Below, one piece after another: positions 1 through 6,485 of a stretch of 9,877 nucleotides of DNA. This stretch comes from JBGSST01 sp041736915. Its GTDB lineage: Bacteria; Bdellovibrionota; FAC87; UBA2466. Numbering within the stretch: the first letter of the stretch is position 1; each line of letters begins with the position of its first letter. Where the stretch lies: the NCBI GenBank assembly GCA_041736915.1, contig JBGSST010000042.1, forward strand, positions 1 to 9,877, in the 5' to 3' direction. Below the pieces are notes generated by a model. That model was not told the origin of the DNA. It searched no databases and saw only the letters and a list, made by a program, of their open reading frames with translations. A program made the position numbers and the translations under genes.

Positions 1-981
1 GTTGCCGACGCCCTGGCCGATTAGCTCCTGGTTGAGGTCGTGACGCTTTTCTTTGGCGATCCGATCGAGCGCACTCGACGAGAGCAACGCCTCTAACGAC
101 GCGATCATGAAAACGACGAAGGCCGCTTCGACGATGGCAACCCAATCTCCCGGAAAACGCGGCACTTCGGGCCACGGCAGCGTACGCGGAAAATCACCCA
201 GCACGGGCACCGGCAAATTGAAGCCCCACACGAGCCCCGACACCAGAAGCACCGCCACGAGCGGCGAAGGCAACCCCGGAAGAACGCGCGGCAAACCCAG
301 CATCGTAAACATGGTGAGCAAGGTCATCATGAACACCATGGGGTTCATGTGATCGATCAGGCTACCCAGGTGCGACAGCACTTCGAGCGTATGCGCCTGA
401 TCCGGAGGGGGAAGGCCCAATGCGCGCGGCAGCTGCCCGATGAACAGAATGGCGCCCACCCCGGCGGTAAAGCCGGCAATCACCGGCGTAGGGACGAAGC
501 GCGCCAGGCCGCCAAGCCCGAAAGCTCCGGTGACGAGCTGGAGCAGACCGGCCAGAAACCCGATGAAGAGTACCCCCTCGAGCCCAAACCTTTCCACGTT
601 CGCCGCCATCAGAACGGCCATCGCGGCCGCGGGGCCGCTCACCGAAAAGGCGGTTCCGCCAAACAGGGCGCAAAAGATGCCGCCGATGATGGCGCTAATG
701 AGCCCCACTTCGGGATGAACGCCCGACGCCAAAGCGATCGCGAACGAAAGCGGAATCGCCACGCAGGTAACCGAGATCGCCGCCACGATGTCCTGCTTCA
801 GCCACTGCTTGCTGAACATCTCTTTCCACTCGGGCCAGAGATTACGAATGCCTAAATCGATGCGGATGGTTCCCTCGCGCACGGCGCGCATCGCGGAACG
901 TTTTCCGAGTACGGTGAGAATGCGGGTGGTGCGGGTCGACCAGTGGGCCTTGACGTCGTAGAGCGGCCTACGAAAATCCAT
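1..981 (-). CDS. SulP-family inorganic anion transporter (partial, C-terminus off the left edge)
   Basis: This reading frame is open from an ATG at 981 to the window edge and gives 327 residues. It lacks a stop only because the window ends. The protein is an inner-membrane anion permease of the SulP (SLC26-like) family, which moves sulfate, bicarbonate or dicarboxylates; the substrate cannot be told here. About 60 cytoplasmic residues precede the membrane core. Family signatures are the stretch near residues 75-90 (IPLSFAIALASGV), SGPAAAMAVL near 116-125, VPTPVIAGFTAGVGAIL near 163-179, and LNQELIGQGVGN at the cut end. The cytoplasmic STAS domain expected at the C-terminus would lie outside the window. 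The start is supported by an AGAGG-like ribosome site about ten bases upstream and by an in-frame TAG five codons upstream. The gene follows yebC by 55 bases on the same strand, with no terminator seen, so the two may be cotranscribed. Confidence 0.93.
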   Translation of the reverse strand, partial: MDFRRPLYDVKAHWSTRTTRILTVLGKRSAMRAVREGTIRIDLGIRNLWPEWKEMFSKQWLKQDIVAAISVTCVAIPLSFAIALASGVHPEVGLISAIIGGIFCALFGGTAFSVSGPAAAMAVLMAANVERFGLEGVLFIGFLAGLLQLVTGAFGLGGLARFVPTPVIAGFTAGVGAILFIGQLPRALGLPPPDQAHTLEVLSHLGSLIDHMNPMVFMMTLLTMFTMLGLPRVLPGLPSPLVAVLLVSGLVWGFNLPVPVLGDFPRTLPWPEVPRFPGDWVAIVEAAFVVFMIASLEALLSSSALDRIAKEKRHDLNQELIGQGVGN

Positions 982-1036
982 GATGCGGTACCTCTAAGTA
1001 GTAGATTGTGAGTAAGCGGCCCGGTATTGATATCGA

Positions 1037-1735
1037 CTATTTCAAAGCCGTGTAGATGCGATGCACGTCATCGTTGTCATCCACCTCGGTAAGGAACTCT
1101 TCGACTTCCTTACGCGCCTCGCCTTCGAGGTTGATGGGATCTTTGGCAAGGTACGTAAATTCGGAAACGCTGACCTGCCAGCCTTTTTCCGTCAGCGCCT
1201 TAGTGACGCTGATTAAATCGGTTAGCCCGCAAAGGAACTGAACTCCCTCTTCGGTCTTCTCGACCTCGTTCGCCCCGGCTTCGATTGCCGCCTCTTCGAT
1301 GTCCACGTCCGTGTTAGGCGGAGTCGCGACGACGATGCCGGTATGGGTAAACTGGTAAGCCACCGAGCCGGAGGCGCCAAGGCTGGCGTTCTTGCGGAAC
1401 AGCTGACGTATGTCGGCCGAAGTCCGGTTACGATTTTCGGTGAGGCACTCGATGATGACCGGTACCTTGTGGGGAAGAAACCCTTCGAAGGTGACGAGCT
1501 CGTAGTTCACGGGTTCGCCCAGGCCGGCCCCTTTTTTGATGGCGCGTTCGATATTCTCGCGCGGCACCGAAGCTTTCTTCGCGGCTTCCACCGCGGTACG
1601 GAGACGAGCATTGTTGGCCGGGTCCGGATCGCCGGCTTTGGTGGCGATGATGATTTCCTTCACCATCTTGCTGATGAGCTGTCCGCGTTTAGCGGCGTTT
1701 TCGACTCTGCCTTTTTGTTTCCACTGGGCTCCCAC
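1037..1735 (-). CDS. yebC: YebC/PmpR (TACO1-like) family protein
   Basis: The product is 232 residues, about the usual length of the family. YebC-type proteins have been described as DNA-binding regulators and, more recently, as ribosome-associated factors that relieve stalling at proline-rich motifs; which role applies here is not visible. Recognisable parts are an N-terminal helical domain (AAKRGQLISKMVKEIIIATKAG, near residues 14-35), the PDPANNARLR and VPRENIERAIKKG segments, YELVTFEGFLPHKVPVIIE near 78-96, and NRTSADIRQLFRKN near 103-116. The first residues (MGAQWKQKGR) differ from the commoner MAGHSKW type and are closer to the YeeN-like subgroup. The start codon is GTG, with GAGGAG five bases upstream. 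A good promoter lies just upstream at 1771-1798. The stop is TAG at 1037-1039, and the SulP gene follows. Confidence 0.95.
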   Translation of the reverse strand: MGAQWKQKGRVENAAKRGQLISKMVKEIIIATKAGDPDPANNARLRTAVEAAKKASVPRENIERAIKKGAGLGEPVNYELVTFEGFLPHKVPVIIECLTENRNRTSADIRQLFRKNASLGASGSVAYQFTHTGIVVATPPNTDVDIEEAAIEAGANEVEKTEEGVQFLCGLTDLISVTKALTEKGWQVSVSEFTYLAKDPINLEGEARKEVEEFLTEVDDNDDVHRIYTALK

Positions 1736-1740
1736 GACCG

Positions 1741-1746
1741 CTCCTC
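1741..1746 (-). promoter_or_regulatory. Ribosome binding site of yebC
   Basis: Read on the minus strand this is GAGGAG, five bases before a GTG codon. It decides the GTG start of yebC, since there is no nearby ATG that would keep the conserved N-terminus. Confidence 0.75.
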
Positions 1747-1770
1747 GTATACCGATTCAAGTAAGCCCAA

Positions 1771-1798
1771 ATAATAGCCGCCCCATGCCAACAGGCAA
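1771..1798 (-). promoter_or_regulatory. Probable sigma70-type promoter of yebC
   Basis: On the minus strand there is a -35-like TTGCCT (1793-1798), a 16-base spacer and a -10-like TATTAT (1771-1776). The -10 matches the consensus at five of six positions and the -35 at four of six. Transcription would start near 1764, leaving a leader of roughly 28 bases that carries the GAGGAG ribosome site. It lies in the 65-base gap after the ATP-grasp gene, so yebC and the SulP gene could be transcribed independently of that gene. Confidence 0.55.
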
Positions 1799-1800
1799 GT

Positions 1801-3216
1801 TCAGGGCGCGTAAAAACCGCCATTTTGGTGCTTTATCCGCAGATTACGCGCGTCGCGGGCGACCGCTTCGGGCGTTCCCGCCAGGTGCGCGCGAAGCAGG
1901 GCATTAGTCACGTCGGTGGTCACGGGCAGCTCTCCCTCCGCTTTACCGAAAATACGAACCGACGAGAGGGTGGGATACTGACGCCGGACGAGGTCGCCTT
2001 GAATGGTGGGCGACAGCCGCTGGCCCGCCTTATCCACGCTGAGGAACAAAATCGTGGCGGTCTTCCGCGTGGGGTATCCACCTCCATGCTTCGCAATGAG
2101 CGCCATAATTTTTTCGGGGTGGGTGTAGCTATCGAGCGCCAGCTCTAGTTGCGAGAACTCGGGACCCGCGGCCTCGGCCGCGATGAGCGGCAAGCCTCCC
2201 GGTAAACGCGCGCCAATCTCGACCAGCACCGGCCCCCGCGGCGTATCCATGATCTCCAGGTGAGCCGGGCCTCGCTCCACGCCCATGGCATTCAGCACTT
2301 TGAATCCATACTCGGCCAGCCCCTTGGGTAGTTCGTCGTAAGGAACCCACTGGACCTCGTCGATGATCTCGGTGCGGCCCGCGACCGGCGAAGGGCGGCG
2401 TACGTAGCGCCATGCACCCACGGCGAGGTGGCGCACGGTTCGCTTGCCGTTCACGTTCTGCACGGTGCTCACGGTATCGAAGATGTACTCTGTGCCGGAC
2501 AAGAACTCCTGAATAACGGCTGCGTGATCGGTGGCCCCGAAGGCATCCTTTCCGCCAAGAATTTCCCCCAGTGCCTGCTTTGCTTTCTCCAGCGTCTCAA
2601 CGACAAATACGCGATCGGTGCCGGCACTGGCGCGCGGCTTGATGACCCACTTCTTGATTCCCGTGCTTTCGGCCTGCGCGAAGAAGGTGATGAGATCCGC
2701 GTCGCGGCGAATGGTCGCCGATCTGGCGAAGCTCAGATTCATTTCTTCCAAGCGACGGTGCATCAGAATTTTGTCGCGGCGTTCGCTCGATAGCGCCGTG
2801 CCGTTGCCCGGAAGGCGGGCCACTTCGTTGAGATCGTCGGCGACCATCACGCCACTCTCGGTGCCCGGCAGTATCGTGTGAGCCTGGCCTCCCATTTTCG
2901 TAGCGGCCTCGGTGATAGCTCTCCACGTCGCTTCCGGGTTGCCGGAATGCACGATCACCGGCGAGTCTCCGGGCCGGAAAGAAGCCGTCAGAAAGGGGGG
3001 AAGATCCGAACGGCTCAATACGAAAATCACCTGGTCGCCGCGTGCGCGAGCCGTGTCGGCGAGCTTCTCACCCGCCTGGTAGCCGAAAGGGTCGACGATG
3101 ACGGTAATGGGAACTTTGGCGGCGATCGCCGCGCAAGATTCGGCGGTGATACCGTGGGCGTGTGGCGCCCCGGCGAGTCCCATCCCCAGCCCCAGAATGA
3201 GTAACCAAACCGTCAC
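1801..3216 (-). CDS. ATP-grasp ligase, L-amino-acid-ligase-like, with a signal-peptide-like N-terminus
   Basis: The 471-residue product has an ATP-grasp fold. These enzymes activate a carboxylate as an acyl-phosphate with ATP and join it to an amine. After a Rossmann-like N-terminal part (ITVIVDPFGYQAGEKLA, near 37-53), the ATP-grasp core shows VIKPRASAGT at 191-200 (ATP-binding Lys193), QEFLSGTEYIFDTVS at 236-250, GPAHLEIM at 316-323 and VLVEIGARLPGG at 330-341, with Glu321 and Glu333 as likely metal ligands. The GTEY.FDTVS and VEIGARLPGG pattern resembles bacterial dipeptide-forming L-amino-acid ligases; the substrate is unknown. The GTG start at 3216 gives a hydrophobic leader (residues 2-17, then AHA-HG), like a signal peptide but with no Lys or Arg at its front. 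An ATG at 3183 (residue 12) is an alternative that would remove most of it. The GTG sits 8 bases after a good promoter -10 box. The gene is divergent from the O-antigen-ligase-like gene. Confidence 0.85.
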   Translation of the reverse strand: MTVWLLILGLGMGLAGAPHAHGITAESCAAIAAKVPITVIVDPFGYQAGEKLADTARARGDQVIFVLSRSDLPPFLTASFRPGDSPVIVHSGNPEATWRAITEAATKMGGQAHTILPGTESGVMVADDLNEVARLPGNGTALSSERRDKILMHRRLEEMNLSFARSATIRRDADLITFFAQAESTGIKKWVIKPRASAGTDRVFVVETLEKAKQALGEILGGKDAFGATDHAAVIQEFLSGTEYIFDTVSTVQNVNGKRTVRHLAVGAWRYVRRPSPVAGRTEIIDEVQWVPYDELPKGLAEYGFKVLNAMGVERGPAHLEIMDTPRGPVLVEIGARLPGGLPLIAAEAAGPEFSQLELALDSYTHPEKIMALIAKHGGGYPTRKTATILFLSVDKAGQRLSPTIQGDLVRRQYPTLSSVRIFGKAEGELPVTTDVTNALLRAHLAGTPEAVARDARNLRIKHQNGGFYAP

Positions 3217-3223
3217 TACCCCT

Positions 3224-3242
3224 AGTCATACCGGGAATGACT
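3224..3242. promoter_or_regulatory. Inverted repeat overlapping the ATP-grasp promoter (candidate operator)
   Basis: AGTCAT at 3224-3229 and ATGACT at 3237-3242 are perfect inverted copies separated by seven bases (ACCGGGA). The left arm covers almost all of the -10 box of the predicted ATP-grasp promoter, and the right arm lies in its spacer, a usual place for a repressor site. As RNA it would form only a weak six-pair stem without a T tract, so a terminator is unlikely. No regulator is encoded nearby, and the binding protein is unknown. Confidence 0.4.
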
Positions 3243-3253
3243 CGCCGGGTCAA
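3225..3253 (-). promoter_or_regulatory. Probable sigma70-type promoter of the ATP-grasp gene
   Basis: On the minus strand: TTGACC (3248-3253, five of six consensus), a spacer of exactly 17 bases, then TATGAC (3225-3230, four of six). The expected start of transcription is about 3218, only a couple of bases before the GTG at 3216, so the mRNA would be almost leaderless. This supports the GTG start, and hence the hydrophobic N-terminus, over the internal ATG at 3183. Confidence 0.5.
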
Positions 3254-3301
3254 AGAAAGGACATAAGGTGCCAATTACACGGGGTTTTGCTATCTAGAGG
3301 C

Positions 3302-4534
3302 GTGCCATCGCCAAACCGATTTCTCGCCCTTTCCGATCGGGCGCTGCCGGCCCTGACCATCGGGCTATTTCTTTCCTGCTTTCTATCGCGCTCGCTCATC
3401 GTGTTGTTAGGTGGGGTAATTTTGCTGTGGGGTGGGGGGATTTGGCTGAAGGAAGAAGGACGCCGGGCCGGTGGTTATCCGCTGCTCGTGCCCTTTCTTC
3501 TACTGTTCGCGGCTACCGCGCTGTCGGTGTTAGTCGCCGATCCTTTTCCGTGGGTCACGCCGATGGGAAAGTGGCGCTACTACTTCACTTACTTTCCGCT
3601 GGTATTTCTGTTCGTGAAGTTTCCTAATTTGCCATCGCGGCTCGTGCCCTTTGCGGTGGGGACGGCGATGGGGCTGGGGCTCCTCGCTTGTTTGCAGTAC
3701 TTCGGGGTGGGCTGGACGGGCCGCTTCGTCGGCCATGGCTTGGCCGAGGTGCCGGGAGACCCGTTGCACTTCATCGCGCGCGGTCTTTTCCCGCACCACA
3801 CTTTGTTCGCCACCGTGGTGACGTTGCTGTTCTTGTTTTTGCTGGCGGGCTTTTTGGCGACCCCGTCTAAGAAAGGGCGAACGCTGTTTGGGGTCGGGCT
3901 CGTGTTCAGTGGTCTCGCGTTAGTGCTTACCTTTTCGCGCGGCAGCTGGCTTGCCGCGATTGCCGGTACCGTGATCGTGTTGTTAGTCGCGAGAGGGCGG
4001 AAGGCGTTTGCCGGGCTGGCGGTGGCCACGGTGGTGGTGGGGTTGACGATCGCCGCGGTCCCATCATTGCGCGAGCGTGCGGGGAGGCTGCGCCTGAGCC
4101 AGAATCAAGATCGTGTGGCGCTGTGGGAAAGCGCGCTACGGATGTTCCGCGAGCGGCCGCTTACCGGAAAAGGGTTTCACAGCTATGGCCACTACCAAAG
4201 CCAGTACCTCACCGACCAGGAAAAGCGCGACTTTCATTATGTGCCGGCCGAGGTCCACAGCATCTACCTCGACCTGCTCGCGGGCACCGGGTTGCTGGGG
4301 TTTCTTTGTTTTCTGGGGCTCGTGGGCGTGGCGGGGCGGAACTTGCACCGGGCCCACCGTCGAATGAAGCCGGGCGATGAGCTAAGTGTCTACGCGGCGG
4401 TGGCCACGGGCACCGCCGTGCTGGTGAACAATTTGACCGACTCGCATCTCTATTCCACCTACGGTGGCATGACCGCAGTTTTCTTTCTCGCGATGGGGCA
4501 GGCGATCTATTTTAGAAGGACGTCGAAACGATGA
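3302..4534 (+). CDS. O-antigen ligase / Wzy-like polytopic membrane protein
   Basis: From GTG at 3302 the product is 410 residues, a normal length for this family, with many hydrophobic segments. Family members transfer or polymerise undecaprenyl-diphosphate-linked glycans on the outer face of the inner membrane: O-antigen to lipid A-core (WaaL), repeat-unit polymerisation (Wzy), or glycan to protein (PglL-like). The Wzy_C-type signature is clear: LTFSRGSWLAAIAG near 209-222 with Arg213, DRVALWESALRMFRERPLTGKGF near 270-292, a large loop, and VHSIYLDLLAGTGLLGF near 318-334 with conserved His319. The choice between ligase and polymerase cannot be made from sequence. The start is uncertain: AGAGG lies only one base before the GTG, and a TTG at 3287 is an alternative. 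The open frame extends upstream to 3098, but that part overlaps the ATP-grasp gene antisense and has no family likeness. It overlaps the next gene by ATGA, implying translational coupling. Confidence 0.88.
   Translation: MPSPNRFLALSDRALPALTIGLFLSCFLSRSLIVLLGGVILLWGGGIWLKEEGRRAGGYPLLVPFLLLFAATALSVLVADPFPWVTPMGKWRYYFTYFPLVFLFVKFPNLPSRLVPFAVGTAMGLGLLACLQYFGVGWTGRFVGHGLAEVPGDPLHFIARGLFPHHTLFATVVTLLFLFLLAGFLATPSKKGRTLFGVGLVFSGLALVLTFSRGSWLAAIAGTVIVLLVARGRKAFAGLAVATVVVGLTIAAVPSLRERAGRLRLSQNQDRVALWESALRMFRERPLTGKGFHSYGHYQSQYLTDQEKRDFHYVPAEVHSIYLDLLAGTGLLGFLCFLGLVGVAGRNLHRAHRRMKPGDELSVYAAVATGTAVLVNNLTDSHLYSTYGGMTAVFFLAMGQAIYFRRTSKR
4516..4520 (+). promoter_or_regulatory. Ribosome binding site of the family-39-like glycosyltransferase gene
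   Basis: AAGGA lies inside the 3' end of the upstream gene, ten bases before the ATG at 4531. It supports that start and the four-base ATGA overlap. Confidence 0.6.
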
Positions 4535-5955
4535 GGCCACTCGTGAAAGACGAAACCAACCGCGCGGCACTTTTTTGGACGATGGTTACGTTTCTCATCG
4601 CCTCGCCGCGGCTGTTCGAAGAGGGGATCTCACTCGACCCCGCCATCTATTCCACGCTAGCCAGAAACTTTGCCGAACAGGGCGGCTGGCGGGTTGGTGC
4701 CGGAAAGTACTTCTTCCCCGACTTTACCGATCACCCGTACCTGTTTCCGTGGATTCAGGGTTTTTTTTTCCGGCTCTTTGGCGCGAGTGACTTCACTTCC
4801 CGCATTCCCAATCTGCTGATGGGCAGCTTCACGATTTTTTTCCTCTACCGCTTTTTGGCGCGTAACTTTGGGACGAAGGTGGCCACTTGGTTCTCGGTGG
4901 CCACGATGCTCACCGCGCCGATTGTGGGCCGGTTCGCCACCGCCTACCTGGAAGTTACCTACTTCTTTTTCTTCGCGGGCAGCCTCGATCAGTTCGACGT
5001 CGCGCTAAAGAGATTATCGTGGAGGCCGCTCCTGGCCTCCGCGGCGCTTTTCACCGCGGCATTTCTCACCAAGGGAATTGCTCTACTGCCAGGGCTAGCG
5101 CTTTTGTTCTGGTGGGGAATTTTGTCGGGAGAAAAACGTTCCACCGTCGTCAAAACGATGGGGTTATGGACGGGGCTCACCGCGGTAATCGGCGGCGCAT
5201 TTCTCGCACTGCAAACCTCCCAGTCCGCCTATCCGTTTTGGAGCGAGTACTTTCATCGCGCCTTCTTCAAGCGCGCGACGCAGTCGAAAAACCTGTGGAT
5301 GGGGGAGTGGCTCTATCTGGTGCTGGTTTTCAAACTGCACACCTTGCATACCCTCGTGGCTTTCGCCGCATGGCCGTCGCTGAATCGCCGGCTGTTCTGG
5401 TTTGCCCTCGGGGGCTTTGGGCTCTTCGCGGCGGCCAACGGTCTGCTCGGCATGCAGTATCATCACTATACTTATCCAGCGTTGCCGTTCTTGAACTTGC
5501 TCACCGTCATGGGGCTGATGCGCTTCGGGCTCGACGGCAAAATATCGGTCGAGCGTTGCCGCGGGTTCGCGCTCGGTCTTGGCCTGGCGCTGCACGTGTT
5601 CTGGAATCTCGTACCGTTTCCGATGCGCAAAAAACCGTTCCCCGACTTTTTCGAATTTCGTCCGCGCATGGCGGCGATGAAACAGGCGGGACTAGCGGAT
5701 CTGCAAGGGGTGGGGCTGACCAACACCGACTGGCTCTACCCCGCGATGTCGCTCTGGTATTGGAAGCTCGATACCGTCGAGGTACACGGCGAGCCTCTCA
5801 AACCGGGGGCGGTCTTGCTCGAACGGGGCGCCGATGTCGTGGCCTTCGACGAGCGGGGCTTTCGCCGGTGCGCGATATCAACCCGCTACGAGCTATGGGT
5901 GAGCGAGTTTCTGTGGGAGCCTTGCTTCCGGGCGACCCACCCACTCAAGAAATAG
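4531..5955 (+). CDS. Glycosyltransferase family 39-like (ArnT/PMT-type GT-C) membrane protein
   Basis: The 474-residue product is a polytopic membrane protein of the GT-C fold, which uses polyprenyl-phosphate-linked sugars and acts on the periplasmic side. The N-terminal half is typical: a first membrane helix near residues 12-26, then a periplasmic loop with LDPAIYSTLARNFAE (35-49), in which Asp36 is the likely catalytic acid, DHPYLFPWIQGFFFRLFG (67-84), SRIPNLL (90-96) and LTKGIALLPGLALL (179-192). The C-terminal part, beyond about residue 370, is soluble-looking and diverse, as is usual. Acceptor and sugar are unknown: lipid A, glycan or protein are all possible. It starts inside the last codons of the O-antigen-ligase-like gene, so the two are likely made together. 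The coding sequence contains a run of nine T (4761-4769) and one of seven T (4835-4841). The last 70 bases overlap the PAP2 gene on the other strand. Confidence 0.88.
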   Translation: MRPLVKDETNRAALFWTMVTFLIASPRLFEEGISLDPAIYSTLARNFAEQGGWRVGAGKYFFPDFTDHPYLFPWIQGFFFRLFGASDFTSRIPNLLMGSFTIFFLYRFLARNFGTKVATWFSVATMLTAPIVGRFATAYLEVTYFFFFAGSLDQFDVALKRLSWRPLLASAALFTAAFLTKGIALLPGLALLFWWGILSGEKRSTVVKTMGLWTGLTAVIGGAFLALQTSQSAYPFWSEYFHRAFFKRATQSKNLWMGEWLYLVLVFKLHTLHTLVAFAAWPSLNRRLFWFALGGFGLFAAANGLLGMQYHHYTYPALPFLNLLTVMGLMRFGLDGKISVERCRGFALGLGLALHVFWNLVPFPMRKKPFPDFFEFRPRMAAMKQAGLADLQGVGLTNTDWLYPAMSLWYWKLDTVEVHGEPLKPGAVLLERGADVVAFDERGFRRCAISTRYELWVSEFLWEPCFRATHPLKK

Positions 5956-6476
5956 AAGAGCGAGCCGGATAGCGCGCCGATGGCGAAGCCCGTCGCCACG
6001 TCGCTCGGAAAATGCACGCCCACGTACACGCGGCTGAAGCCGATGAGAATGGCGACGAACACAAATAGCGGACGAAGCCAGCCCGTTTTGATTTGCCAGC
6101 ACCAGAAAGCGGCCACGCACATGCTATTGGCGGCATGATTCGACGGGAAGGTGAACCAGTTGCCGCACTTGTCGGCAACTAACCGAACCCACGGAATCGT
6201 GAGGCAAGGGCGCCCCCAATCTCGCAGCAGGGTCGTTTTGATCCAGCTGTGGCAAACGGCGTCGGTTAAAGCCACCGCGCTAATCAGGGCGAGCATGGCG
6301 ATGAGCGCTGAGCGATTGCGAACTTTCCAGCACCAGCCGAGCATCGCGAGTGCAGCCAAAATCCAGATCGTGTCGCCCGAGGCGAAACGCATGATCGGAT
6401 CCAAAATCGGGTGCGCCAGGTCACCATTGATCCAGCGAAGCAGCACGATATCGAAAGGGTGGTTGCGCGTGTACAT
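5886..6476 (-). CDS. PAP2-superfamily membrane phosphatase
   Basis: The 196-residue product has about five or six membrane segments and the PAP2 acid phosphatase triad. K80 with RP at 89-90 forms the first motif, here with eight residues between Lys and Arg-Pro instead of the usual six. PSNH at 111-114 replaces the common PSGH. SRVYVGVHFPSD at 148-159 fits SRX5HX3D exactly, with nucleophile His155 and Asp159. Such enzymes dephosphorylate lipid phosphates: undecaprenyl diphosphate, phosphatidylglycerophosphate, or lipid A as in LpxE. The substrate is not determined here. The ATG is nine bases after the scpB stop, in the same reading frame, with only a weak ribosome site, so expression probably depends on coupling to scpB. 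The 3' end overlaps the convergent glycosyltransferase gene by 70 bases. Its neighbour in glycan assembly makes a lipid-carrier role plausible, as inference. Confidence 0.9.
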   Translation of the reverse strand: MYTRNHPFDIVLLRWINGDLAHPILDPIMRFASGDTIWILAALAMLGWCWKVRNRSALIAMLALISAVALTDAVCHSWIKTTLLRDWGRPCLTIPWVRLVADKCGNWFTFPSNHAANSMCVAAFWCWQIKTGWLRPLFVFVAILIGFSRVYVGVHFPSDVATGFAIGALSGSLFYFLSGWVARKQGSHRNSLTHSS

Positions 6477-6485
6477 CCGGGCCGC

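Noticed and set aside
349..855. A 168-codon plus-strand open frame opposite the SulP gene
   Set aside because: It is antisense to an unmistakable transporter frame, and its hydrophilic, low-complexity translation is typical of a shadow.
1..981. SulP gene lacking its STAS domain as a truncated gene
   Set aside because: The frame is open to the window edge, so the missing part is explained by the cut and not by a mutation.
1788..1799. TGCC-AACA-GGCA hairpin after the ATP-grasp gene as a terminator
   Set aside because: A four-pair stem without a T tract is too weak, and it coincides with the -35 region of yebC.
3288..3296. Possible extended -10 (TGCTATCTA) for the plus-strand glycan genes
   Set aside because: Only TAT of the -10 hexamer matches and there is no acceptable -35 at 16-18 bases, so the plus-strand promoter is left uncalled.
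3098..3301. Upstream extension of the O-antigen-ligase-like frame to an ATG at 3098
   Set aside because: It would run antisense through the start of the ATP-grasp gene and its promoter, and the added 68 residues have no family likeness. The GTG at 3302 gives the normal length.
4887..5972. A 361-codon open frame on the plus strand inside the glycosyltransferase gene
   Set aside because: It lies in another frame of a clear membrane protein gene, is rich in Arg, Gly and Ala as shadow frames of GC-rich DNA are, and shows no domain or ribosome site.
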